13,989 nt of DNA from Dysgonamonadaceae bacterium (GTDB lineage: Bacteria; Bacteroidota; Bacteroidia; Bacteroidales; Azobacteroidaceae): positions 1 through 13,989 of the forward strand of contig JAIRSN010000216.1 of the NCBI GenBank assembly GCA_031255425.1, in the 5' to 3' direction. A program made the translations under genes and the position numbers. Positions 1 to 8,364 of this stretch are shown here, piece by piece. The notes beneath the pieces were generated by a model that was not told the origin of the DNA, ran no database searches, and saw only the letters and a program-made list of their open reading frames with translations. Within the stretch, counting starts at the first letter, position 1, and the number at the start of each line of letters is the position of its first letter.

Positions 1-2247
1 GTCTATGCCCTCGTAAAAGGCTTTGCCGTATTTCGCTTCGTTGCGGCGGTAATTCGAGTCGAACGACAGGGGGCGCGTGGGATCGATTTCCCGCATGCGT
101 TTGACGACATCGGAAATAATTGCCATTTTCCGCTTGCGTTTGACGGGATCCGGTTCGTTGTCATAAAATTTCATTTCGTTATTGACGGTCCAGAATAAAA
201 TGGACGGATGGTTGCGGTATTTTTTCAGCAACGAGAGGTATTCGTCCGCCCACAGGGCGATAAGCGCCGTGTCCGGCATCGAAGCGTTTATCATCAGCCA
301 GGGCCAGGTGCCTTCGTGGCTGATTCCGATTCCGTTTTCGTCGGCGGCATTGATCCAAAGTTTGTTGTACGGCGTCGTATGGGTGCGCGTTATTTCGATG
401 TTCCCGGCTTTCATGACCTGGTAAAAACGATGGGCCAAAACCGGATCGTTCGGAGCAAGGGCGAAGGGCGTATGGTTGCCGCCACGCAGCCAGTAAGGTT
501 GGTTGTTGAGGTAAAACAAACCGTTTTTCACTTCGAATGTACGGAAACCGGAACGGACGGTCAATTGGTCTTCCGGGTTCTTTTTGTTCGTTAGTTTGAA
601 TGTGAAATCGTATAGATGGGGATGTTGCGGCGTCCACAAGCGCGGTTTCAGGTTTCGTACCGTGTAAGTCAGGGTCTGCTCCCCGCCGGCTTTGAGTTCA
701 ATGTTTTTTAAGGAATGTTCACTGTAAAACGGATGTTGCGTGGGGGCTTCCGTTATTTCGGTTGCGAGATTGACTTTCTGTGTTTTGCCCGAATAATTTC
801 TCAGGGTCACATCAAAACTTGCGCCGTCCAAAGCCGGGCGGATAAAGACATCTTCTATTTTTACGGCGTTCGTAACAATCAGTTTGACCGGCTGCCAGAT
901 TCCGGCAGGATTGCCGCCGTAAAAACCATGCGCGATGTCTTTCAGTATCTTGCCTGTAATGTTTGCCGAGGCTTCCAGTTCTTTCGCCTTTTCAGGATGT
1001 TCGTCGAGGCGGGCAATGCTGTAATAATCCGGCTCCTCGGATTTTCCCGAAGAATCCGCATCCTCCTTTATTACATAAACGGCTATCAGGTTCGATCCCG
1101 GTTTCAGGTAGTTTGTCACATCGGTTTTTATCTCCCCGAACATGCCGGCATGTGAAGCAACCGGTACGCCGTTGATGTAAACATCGGCTTTTTTCGATAC
1201 GGCGTCGAAATTCAATTCGACCTGTTTATTTTGAATGCTTTGAGGCAGTTCAATCCACTGCCGGTACCAGGCGGCTTTCGTTTTCCTGTAATCGAAAGAA
1301 TATCCTTCACAGCGAGCCGTTTCCTGCTGGTAATAGGTGTCCGATACGCCTTTGGGAAACTTTCCCTGATTCATCGTTTCGCCGTGCAACCAGATCCGTA
1401 CCGGATTCCAGAAATCAGGCACGTTCATGGTGTGCCAGTCCCGGTCGGCGGTTTCGGGTTGCTCCGGCCTTGTGCCTTTTACCTCGTAACCGGGCAGGAA
1501 AAGCCACCTGCCGTCCAAGGAAATTTCCGTGCGGCAGGTATTCAACCGGTCAACGACAACCGGTTGATAGGACGCGCGCTCAACCCGGCGCTTGCTTTCC
1601 TTTTCCCGCACCGGAATATTCTTTTTGTAGATTTGAACCGGTACGTCATTCAACGCCTTTTCGTCGATGGGTTCGATGACCAGGTTATCAAATTCGGTGG
1701 TTATCCAGCCGCCGCCGAGGGTAACATAGCCTTGCGGAGCTAAACCGGCATTTGCATCTTCCACATCCATGCGCGGCAAGGGTTCGTCGTTCAGAAAGAC
1801 CCGGATGCGATGGTTGCAGGCTTCGATTTTGAACGAATACCATTCGCCGGGAACCGGGTGAAAATCGAGCGGAACGATGTCCAATAGTTCATCGGTGCCC
1901 ATATAGCCCATCCGGCTGAGGTACAAATCGTCCTGCAAACCGCCTTTCATCCCGACAACATAACGGTCGAAGCGATTGTAAGCGCGAAAACCCGCCCAGA
2001 TCTGTACCTGCCCGGCATCTTCGGGTGTACGGGCGCTGAATGTAATGCGGCAGTTTCGTTGCGCCGGGTCGCCAAAACAGGCGTATGCGCTTCTGGAACG
2101 GAAAACGCCCCTTTCTATTTTGCAATCACCCCTTCCTTTTATAAGCAAAGGGAGGGAAGGATTGTCGAACGTTTCACTTACCTGTGCATTTACCCAAACG
2201 CTGCCAAACAGAGGCAGGGAGAGAAGGATAGAAATAAGTTGTTTCAT
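1..2247 (-). CDS. Glycoside hydrolase family 2 protein with N-terminal ConA-like (DUF1080-type) domain, 3' end outside window
   Basis: The frame is open for 749 codons from the ATG at 2247 to the window edge, so the C-terminus is missing. Residues 1-21 are a signal peptide (MKQLISILLS... ending VNAQ). Residues 23-193 resemble the PF06439 (DUF1080) concanavalin-like fold, with GEWYSFKIEA near 134 and a closing TTEFDNLVIEP near 183. The GH2 modules follow: sugar-binding jelly roll about 240-440 (AAWYRQWIELP, ADVYINGVPV), Ig-like sandwich about 465-570, then the TIM barrel from about 570. RTHTTPYNKLW at 621 and the block YRNHPSILFWTVNNE at 677-691 match GH2; Glu691 is the predicted acid/base. 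The nucleophile would lie beyond the edge. Known GH2 activities include beta-galactosidase, beta-mannosidase and beta-glucuronidase; the specificity here cannot be called. It starts 6 bp after the stop of the preceding gene, so it is the sixth gene of the operon. Being truncated, it cannot be checked for a T9SS tail. Confidence 0.9.
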   Translation of the reverse strand, partial: MKQLISILLSLPLFGSVWVNAQVSETFDNPSLPLLIKGRGDCKIERGVFRSRSAYACFGDPAQRNCRITFSARTPEDAGQVQIWAGFRAYNRFDRYVVGMKGGLQDDLYLSRMGYMGTDELLDIVPLDFHPVPGEWYSFKIEACNHRIRVFLNDEPLPRMDVEDANAGLAPQGYVTLGGGWITTEFDNLVIEPIDEKALNDVPVQIYKKNIPVREKESKRRVERASYQPVVVDRLNTCRTEISLDGRWLFLPGYEVKGTRPEQPETADRDWHTMNVPDFWNPVRIWLHGETMNQGKFPKGVSDTYYQQETARCEGYSFDYRKTKAAWYRQWIELPQSIQNKQVELNFDAVSKKADVYINGVPVASHAGMFGEIKTDVTNYLKPGSNLIAVYVIKEDADSSGKSEEPDYYSIARLDEHPEKAKELEASANITGKILKDIAHGFYGGNPAGIWQPVKLIVTNAVKIEDVFIRPALDGASFDVTLRNYSGKTQKVNLATEITEAPTQHPFYSEHSLKNIELKAGGEQTLTYTVRNLKPRLWTPQHPHLYDFTFKLTNKKNPEDQLTVRSGFRTFEVKNGLFYLNNQPYWLRGGNHTPFALAPNDPVLAHRFYQVMKAGNIEITRTHTTPYNKLWINAADENGIGISHEGTWPWLMINASMPDTALIALWADEYLSLLKKYRNHPSILFWTVNNEMKFYDNEPDPVKRKRKMAIISDVVKRMREIDPTRPLSFDSNYRRNEAKYGKAFYEGID

Positions 2248-2253
2248 GGATGG

Positions 2254-5016
2254 TTATTTTTTTATGACTTTAATCTTTGTATTCTGTGTCCTGCCTTGAA
2301 TCGAAAGGATATAAACGCCCCGTGACAATCCACCCAAATGATCAATGGACAGCGTATGGGTTCCTGCCTGCAAAGCGGCGTTCCGAAAAACATGCCGTTT
2401 GCCGTCGAGTCCGTCGAGGCGAATCGCCACGCGATCATCGGCGCTTGCGCTTATTTCCATAAGTAACGATTCACGGAAAGGGTTTTCTTTTACCACAATC
2501 GAATTTGCCTGATAAATCTTTTCGGGATTTCCGGTTGTGAGATTGTCGGGATTGAAGACGGTCAGGTTCTGGAATCCGCCGAGTTCGTACTTGTATGGAA
2601 CGCCCGAAGGATTGAGCAGCCACACGTAATCAATTCCTACGCTTACGTCGGCATAACCATCGGCTACATGTTGCCATTCGCCGTAACCCGACGAACTGAT
2701 ACGGTACACCTGATTTTGTGCATTGATGCCCCAAACTTCGTAATTGCCCGCACTTAATTTGATAAGATTGTGCGGATTGGGTATCGTCTTCCAGGTTTGC
2801 CGGTTTTGTGCCGGCAGGCGTACGATTTCGCCTTCGGGGTTGAAGCCCCAGACAAACGATTCGTCGGCGGCGATCGACGTGAGCGCGCCGTTTACTTGCG
2901 TCCAATCGTTTATTCCTTCGTAATCGCGGTAATAGACCTTGTTGTTTTCGTCGATTCCCCAAAGCATCGACTGCGAACCGTCGATGTCTGTTATCTTGAC
3001 ACCGGAGTTTTTCACTTCCCAGGCGGAGGTATTGTTGCAGTTCTGATTGTTGGGCAAATTGGCTTTCAGCAAGGTGCCTACCGTATTGATAATCCAGGCG
3101 CAGTTGCCGCCCATCGCAATGTCGGCAGCGACCTGCACCCGCTCCAGGCGCGACCACGCGACCACAGGATAACCGTCGATCTCGTTGCAATAGACCGAAT
3201 GGGCATTGTCAATTGCCCACACGTCGCGCAGCCCGGCGAATATCTGTTTCATGTTCCGGTCGGCAGCAGTGTGTTGCCGTGTCGCCGTTTCCGAAAGATG
3301 ATGCAGGGGACGGAAAATGCTGATGTCGGCTTCGAGGTTGGCGTCCCAGATTTCCTTGTCCGGTTCGTTGTACCAGTTCAGGCGGTAAGCGCCTCCCCAA
3401 TTGCCTGCTTTTACGGTGTGGTATTCGTCGCAGGCTTCGGCTTCCAGGAGAATCGAACCGGAATTGCGGTCGGCAAATTCCCGGACCAGCGAAATGTATT
3501 GATTCGGGAAAGCATATTCGGGATGATGACTGCGGTACCAGGTAGAACCTTCACGCCAGTCGCCCCAAGCCTCCAGTACGATCCATTCGGCGTTCTGCGC
3601 ATGTCCATCGACATAAACCTGCCGCATTTTGGGTGTCCCGTCGGGATAATTGGCAACGACATGCGTATCGTCGCCGTAGAATGTGCCGTGGTTTGTAAGC
3701 GGATCCCAATCGTTCAGTACATTATCTTTCATCGGCTTGCGCCCGCCGTTGAGGGCAAACGCAAACTTTTTGCCGTGCAAGGTCTGTATTTCGGTACGCA
3801 CATTCGTGTTGCTCCAACTGAACCAGCCTTGCGCGCCCCAGGCAATATCCCGTGTCCGGGGATCGCGGTCGAAGAAGGTGGTGGAGAGAATAAGGGCTAA
3901 ATCCAAATCGAAATCCTCTTTTACTTTCCGCACCATATATTCTAAAAACTCTTTGAGTTCGTAACCGCAAGAAGGATAGCTGACGTGCGAATTAGCCGTC
4001 CACCATTGCATGGGTGTTTTGCCGTCGGGCGTAAAAAACAACAACTCGCGCGGAACGGTTTGATAAAACTTTTTGACGGCATAGTTATAGATAAACTCCT
4101 GGTGTTCGGGGTTTCCCCAAACCAACTGTTCTACGCCCAGGTATTGCCGGATCGCCAGATTAAAGGGAGCATTGTCGGCAAAGTAAGCGATTTTGATTTG
4201 GTCTCGTGCGTAGGGATTGCGCCGAATGGCGTCGATTACATACGTCAATCCGCCGCAGGGAGCGCCACCGGGACCGGTTTTATAGGCACGGTCGGCTATT
4301 TGTTTGGTGTTGTCCGGTTCGCCGCGACCGTGGGCGAATATGACTTCCACTTTTGCCTCTACCTGTTCGGAGATATAAATATCGGCTGTTTCCTGCGTGT
4401 AGGGGAAATTGTAGTTGTAGATGGATTGTTTGTTCCAACCCAACACTTGTGCGCGGGAGTAAAGGTTTCCTTTGGGGTCTTTCCATACGGCATCGGCGCC
4501 GGGGTCGGTTCCGTTCAGCATTTCGCGGGTTGAGTTGGCATGTCCGCCGATGGCGAAAGTGTGCATCCCGTCGTTGAAAGTAAGTTCGTAGTTTGTATCG
4601 TCATCCAGAACGGCAGGGCTTGTGCTGTTGCTTTTCCGGATAAAAATCATATCGCAATTGACACCTCCGGTTTCGAAAACAAGTTTTACATCGTAATAGC
4701 CCTCCGGCAATGTTTTGTGTCCCAGATGCACTTTTACGAAAGCATTATTTTTGTTTGTGGGAACGGAAACACCGCCATCCAGCCTTTCGCCGTTGAGTTC
4801 CAGGTGGACGCGCTGTCCTTCGGCTCCTGCCACGGCTTGCGTGGTAAAGCGGTAATTACCGGCAGAGAGCCATACTTTCTTGAATTGAATCCATTCGCCG
4901 GCGGAAGTATTGCCTACATACCAGTTGTTGGCAGAAGGTTGCTGCTGTATTTGGGCGGATGCCGCCGGATAAACAAGCAGCATCGTGAGCAATGTAATTA
5001 ATTGTATTGTTTTCAT
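2254..5016 (-). CDS. Secreted DUF5010-like putative glycosidase: CBM, GH99/WbsX-like TIM barrel, tectonin propeller, T9SS tail
   Basis: 920 residues. A signal peptide (1-22, ending AASAQ) is followed by a CBM6/35-like beta-sandwich at about 28-128 (GEWIQFKKVWLSAGNYRF, GYYDVKLVFE). Residues about 140-525 resemble DUF5010, a family I place near the GH99/WbsX-like TIM barrels from memory. It contains VEVIFAHGRGEPD (223), WGAQGWFSWSN (393) and the block WIVLEAWGDWREGS (478-491), in which Glu482 and Glu489 are candidate active-site acids. From about 598 to 815, W-x-[IFL]-[ND] motifs recur at W600, W641, W686, W723, W762 and W799, spaced 37-45 residues; this is a tectonin-type beta-propeller that probably binds sugar. 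The last ~80 residues (LSRGVYILSIQGRTQNTKIK then VIKK) are a T9SS type A sorting domain, so the protein is expected to be secreted or attached to the cell surface. The ATG overlaps the upstream stop by 4 bp (ATGA), with AGAGGG 7 nt ahead as a possible Shine-Dalgarno. Substrate unknown. Confidence 0.9.
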   Translation of the reverse strand: MKTIQLITLLTMLLVYPAASAQIQQQPSANNWYVGNTSAGEWIQFKKVWLSAGNYRFTTQAVAGAEGQRVHLELNGERLDGGVSVPTNKNNAFVKVHLGHKTLPEGYYDVKLVFETGGVNCDMIFIRKSNSTSPAVLDDDTNYELTFNDGMHTFAIGGHANSTREMLNGTDPGADAVWKDPKGNLYSRAQVLGWNKQSIYNYNFPYTQETADIYISEQVEAKVEVIFAHGRGEPDNTKQIADRAYKTGPGGAPCGGLTYVIDAIRRNPYARDQIKIAYFADNAPFNLAIRQYLGVEQLVWGNPEHQEFIYNYAVKKFYQTVPRELLFFTPDGKTPMQWWTANSHVSYPSCGYELKEFLEYMVRKVKEDFDLDLALILSTTFFDRDPRTRDIAWGAQGWFSWSNTNVRTEIQTLHGKKFAFALNGGRKPMKDNVLNDWDPLTNHGTFYGDDTHVVANYPDGTPKMRQVYVDGHAQNAEWIVLEAWGDWREGSTWYRSHHPEYAFPNQYISLVREFADRNSGSILLEAEACDEYHTVKAGNWGGAYRLNWYNEPDKEIWDANLEADISIFRPLHHLSETATRQHTAADRNMKQIFAGLRDVWAIDNAHSVYCNEIDGYPVVAWSRLERVQVAADIAMGGNCAWIINTVGTLLKANLPNNQNCNNTSAWEVKNSGVKITDIDGSQSMLWGIDENNKVYYRDYEGINDWTQVNGALTSIAADESFVWGFNPEGEIVRLPAQNRQTWKTIPNPHNLIKLSAGNYEVWGINAQNQVYRISSSGYGEWQHVADGYADVSVGIDYVWLLNPSGVPYKYELGGFQNLTVFNPDNLTTGNPEKIYQANSIVVKENPFRESLLMEISASADDRVAIRLDGLDGKRHVFRNAALQAGTHTLSIDHLGGLSRGVYILSIQGRTQNTKIKVIKK

Positions 5017-6263
5017 TTTGAATCCCTCTTAAATTGTTCTCTTATGATGTCCAGATAAGTTGTTCCGTACGTATTTGCCGGCTCGACCGCCGATTCGAAT
5101 TGCCAATTGTTGAGCGATTCGACAAACACGAGCGGAGTTCGTCCCAGATTCATTTTGGCAACGTTGCAACGTTTGCGAAATTCGCCGGGATCCTTTGCTA
5201 CAATCGGCGAGTTATAGCTTCCGTTATTCACATAAATATTGTACGAGGGTGAAACGGAAGGCATAAAATCAATTCCGTAATTGGCGGCAATGTATTCGCG
5301 GTTGTATTTGATGTTTTCGTTGATAAACTGGTTCAGCCAGTACAAACGTTCATAATATCCGGCGCCGATGTTGCACATGTTGTCCATCGTAACGGCATCC
5401 ACGCCTCCCGAAAGGAAAAAATAGTGAAAACGCGCCGGCGGTGTCCATTGCGTTTGCCGGGCAATAAGGTAAACGTCTTTGCCGGTATGCGCCTTGATGG
5501 TTGCACGGATACCGTCGTAAACGCGCTTTGAATCGGAAGTAAACAAACGTTCGGGGTTGGCAAGCACCAACACCGGGCAACCGTTCAGGTGGAAATAAGT
5601 ATCGTCTTTGAAGAAATCGGAAGCACGACGGAAAAAGCTGTAAAGCCGTTCCTCGCGTGTAAGCGTGGTGTCGCGCTGAACGCCTTCCGGGTCGAGGTAG
5701 CGATAGTCCCTGGTTTCGGCATCTTCGAGCAAAACATTATTGCTTAATCCGGAACAAAAGGTATTTAAATCCATCAGAACGGCATATTTCATCGTACCCA
5801 AATCAAGCGCATAGTCGACGTTCTTGCCCGAAACCAGGCGGACAAAAGCGGTATCGTTGAAGTTGGCATTATTGGGATACAATGCGTTGGCATGTTCTTT
5901 GAATCCGGGGGTAACCATAAAATCAATCCGCGCATCCTTGCACCAGTCAAACAACGTTTGCAGGTTCTGCGCACCGGTTTCGTCTACGCCCAGGGAATAC
6001 TGTCCCAAAACCGGCTCGATATTCGGTCCTACTTTACCGGCGGCTTCATCGTGAGGCTCGGTCAGGCGAGTCCAGACAGCTTCGTTGGACAGCGCCGAAG
6101 TCGGATTGTAAAGATAGATACCGACCGGAATATCGGATTGCACGGGAATTTCTTCAATGGGATAATTCAAGGGATAATCATCGATGTTGGGCCCGCTTTC
6201 TTCGGTACAGGCAGCCAGTAATCCGCTTAAAAGCAATAGAATGATATTGTATTTACTTTTCAT
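5013..6263 (-). CDS. Surface lipoprotein with GH99/WbsX-like domain
   Basis: 416 residues with a lipoprotein signal: hydrophobic IILLLLSGLLAAC with the lipobox cysteine at 19. The acidic TEES after it resembles the export signal that flips lipoproteins to the outside in Bacteroidota. The body looks like the GH99/WbsX-like TIM barrel: a first strand DIPVGIYLYNP (44), DWCKDARIDFMVTPGF (106), YFHLNGCPVLVLANPERL (223-240; compare the dGKPvl motif of WbsX) and a closing block PLVFVESLNNWQFESAVEP, then YGTTYLDIIREQF (377-411). In WbsX relatives the last block usually reads like WNEW-x-EG; here the positions are LNNWQFE, so one expected glutamate is asparagine, while Glu382, Glu390 and Glu394 remain. 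It may be an enzyme with shifted acids or a binding protein. It sits directly after susD, where PULs often carry an accessory surface glycan-binding lipoprotein, 21 bp from the susD stop and overlapping the next gene by 4 bp. The family call is by motif only. Confidence 0.85.
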   Translation of the reverse strand: MKSKYNIILLLLSGLLAACTEESGPNIDDYPLNYPIEEIPVQSDIPVGIYLYNPTSALSNEAVWTRLTEPHDEAAGKVGPNIEPVLGQYSLGVDETGAQNLQTLFDWCKDARIDFMVTPGFKEHANALYPNNANFNDTAFVRLVSGKNVDYALDLGTMKYAVLMDLNTFCSGLSNNVLLEDAETRDYRYLDPEGVQRDTTLTREERLYSFFRRASDFFKDDTYFHLNGCPVLVLANPERLFTSDSKRVYDGIRATIKAHTGKDVYLIARQTQWTPPARFHYFFLSGGVDAVTMDNMCNIGAGYYERLYWLNQFINENIKYNREYIAANYGIDFMPSVSPSYNIYVNNGSYNSPIVAKDPGEFRKRCNVAKMNLGRTPLVFVESLNNWQFESAVEPANTYGTTYLDIIREQFKRDSK

Positions 6264-6284
6264 TTGTGGGTGTATTAAAAATTT

Positions 6285-8342
6285 TTATTCTTCGGAATCT
6301 TCCGGTGTTACGGGAGGTTCCTGCCAGTAGTAAGTATTCAGTCGCGAGACGAATTTGTAATTGAATGCCTTTGTCAACGCACGGGTGGCATTGGTTTCAC
6401 CGGTCATTGCTTTTGCCTTCTCCAAGAGTTCTTCGTAGGTAGTTCCCCAATAGTGGCAGAAATAATGCGCATGATAGGCAATTTGCCGGTGTCCGCCGTA
6501 CTTGCCGGCAGCGGTAGCCTTTTCGGGGTCGATCTTCGTGAATGCCAAAGCGGTAACCGTATTATCTCCCCAGCGTGCCGAAGCATTGCCCTGCGGACTC
6601 GCCGCCTGCAACAACTGAATCGCCTTGTAATATTCTTCCGCATTGCGAGTCATTTCCACCAAAGGATAATTCAACCGTTCCCGCCCGAAAGAGTACATCG
6701 TGCTGACCATTCCCTCAACGCTCATATTGGAATTGAAAACCGGAGGCCAGCGGAATGCACGCGCCCTGCGCTCCAGGTTCCAGCCTTCCAAGCCATTGAA
6801 GAAGCTACCGAACGTTCGCTGCTTATAAATCTGTTCCAAATGATTGTCATCGCTTCCGGCGCCGTGAATATCGGCATTGTAGAATCCCATTTTGTCGTGA
6901 TAGCCGTATCCGTCGGTATTCCATTTGATTCCATCCTGAGAGAGGTAATCGCCGGCTTTGTTACTTATTCCGTATTGTGCAAATGAGGCTCGAATACCTT
7001 CCTCGTAATATTCCGCTGCCGACCGGCTTCCCAAACCGTATTTGATTTTTGCTTCGGCTTTCAGGAAACAGGCATCGGCATAACTGAGCAGAACAACGGG
7101 GGCATCGGTTTTCATAAAATCCAGCTTTACACGCGAAACCTGAAACCGCGAACTTGCATAAAGCGGGTCGGTATAGCGCGTGGCCGCCGTTCCGGGGATA
7201 ATCGCTACTTCCCAATCGGTCGGCAAACGCTGGCTTTCGGTAATCGGCAGATACAAAATACTGTAGTTGACAAGAACCGAATCGCGGCGATAGGCGTTGA
7301 AGCCATCCTCCCGGTGCGTTGCGTAATCCGGGCATCTGTCGGCGCCTGTGTTTACACAATGGTGTTCGCGGGTAATCGTATCGGTAAAGAGGTAAGGCAA
7401 ATCCGAAGCCGAAGCGCCTTCGTTTGATTTGGTAAACCACGATTCGATGCGCGGGTCCTTGTAAGAGAACAGGTAAAGCGCAAAATATTCGCTCAACGAA
7501 GGGTAAACATAGCTGTTCCATGTGCCCTCGGTTTCAATGCCTCTCAGGAAACGGTTGTAATAATACGACACATCGTAGGTTTTATCGGTTCCGAAATGCG
7601 GTGATACATTGTCCTCGTTTCCGGAAAGGAGCAACTCTTCGTGCTGCATAACTGCTTCGGCATGCTGTTGCGCAAGTTCGGGCAAGAAGTTTTGCACCTG
7701 TAACGCGATATTTAAGCGCAGGGTGTTGGTAAACTTTTGCCAATGGGTTATCTCGCTTTGCGTCCGGTTGAAAACATAATCGGGCGACAGGCGATCGGTA
7801 GCTATGTACGGCGAAGCGGGTTGGTACAGGTCGCCCGCATCTTTCAGCAGTGCAAGAATTTGCGTATAAACCTGCTGTTCGGTGTCGTAGCGGAAACCCG
7901 ACCGGTTTTCTTCCGGTCCGAGCAGGGCATCGCTCATCGGAATGGGACCATACAGGGAAACCATAAGGTAATAGACGTAGGCTTTCCAGGTTTTAACCAT
8001 TGCCAACCGGTTTTGATAACCGTCTTTTTCCGTATATTCATTCTCGATTGACTGTAAATCGTGCAAAATGTCGATGTAAGCCTGCCGGTAATACGTATCG
8101 GAGGTGTTTTCGGACGGACCGGAGATGTATTGAACGGTTACCAAACGCGAATTGTTCAGGAAATAATTGTAGTTCAAATCCCCATACAACTTCAAGGTTT
8201 TGTAAACCGTTCCGGGAAAAATATATTTGAAATCAGTATTGTAAAGTTTATTCGGATTGCTGTTGATTTCTTCAAAATTATCCGTACAACTCCAAATACA
8301 ACAGGTAAAAAGCAAAAAGTAAAATGCGTTTTTCATTATCAT
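6285..8342 (-). CDS. SusD/RagB-like outer-membrane nutrient-binding lipoprotein
   Basis: 685 residues. The lipobox cysteine is at 19 (CIWSC), followed by TDNFEEINSNPNKLY, the opening typical of the SusD-like_2/RagB subfamily. The SusD hallmarks are in order: AYVYYLMVSLYGPIPMSDAL (121), YADACFLKAEAKIKYG (421; TPR helix), IYKQRTFGSFFNGLEGWNLE (505-524) followed by RR, and RERLNYPLVEMTRN (554). The protein covers the SusC barrel on the cell surface and captures glycan before import. The usual C-terminal GDN...T.L motif is at about 592, but some 80 further residues (603-685) follow, ending in acidic PEDSEE; this makes the protein longer than most relatives. An internal segment around 327-345 carries two cysteines (HHCVNTGADRC). 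Two in-frame starts exist (MIMKN); Met3 at 8336 gives the more standard signal peptide. It lies 22 bp downstream of susC. Confidence 0.95.
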   Translation of the reverse strand: MIMKNAFYFLLFTCCIWSCTDNFEEINSNPNKLYNTDFKYIFPGTVYKTLKLYGDLNYNYFLNNSRLVTVQYISGPSENTSDTYYRQAYIDILHDLQSIENEYTEKDGYQNRLAMVKTWKAYVYYLMVSLYGPIPMSDALLGPEENRSGFRYDTEQQVYTQILALLKDAGDLYQPASPYIATDRLSPDYVFNRTQSEITHWQKFTNTLRLNIALQVQNFLPELAQQHAEAVMQHEELLLSGNEDNVSPHFGTDKTYDVSYYYNRFLRGIETEGTWNSYVYPSLSEYFALYLFSYKDPRIESWFTKSNEGASASDLPYLFTDTITREHHCVNTGADRCPDYATHREDGFNAYRRDSVLVNYSILYLPITESQRLPTDWEVAIIPGTAATRYTDPLYASSRFQVSRVKLDFMKTDAPVVLLSYADACFLKAEAKIKYGLGSRSAAEYYEEGIRASFAQYGISNKAGDYLSQDGIKWNTDGYGYHDKMGFYNADIHGAGSDDNHLEQIYKQRTFGSFFNGLEGWNLERRARAFRWPPVFNSNMSVEGMVSTMYSFGRERLNYPLVEMTRNAEEYYKAIQLLQAASPQGNASARWGDNTVTALAFTKIDPEKATAAGKYGGHRQIAYHAHYFCHYWGTTYEELLEKAKAMTGETNATRALTKAFNYKFVSRLNTYYWQEPPVTPEDSEE

Positions 8343-8364
8343 CTTTTTTTATTCGGTCTGTGTC

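Noticed and set aside
179..637. A 152-codon minus-strand frame that suggested a frameshift in the GH2 gene
   Set aside because: Codon-by-codon reading around 421-480 shows the GH2 frame stays open (FALAPNDPVLAHRFYQV); the other frame is a shadow.
715..1743. Plus-strand frames of 146 and 170 codons at the left end
   Set aside because: They lie opposite the GH2 gene, whose minus-strand frame is continuous to the window edge with conserved GH2 motifs.
2770..3900. A 376-codon plus-strand frame opposite the 920-residue enzyme
   Set aside because: It mirrors the coding strand, shows no domain, and lies wholly within a well-supported gene.
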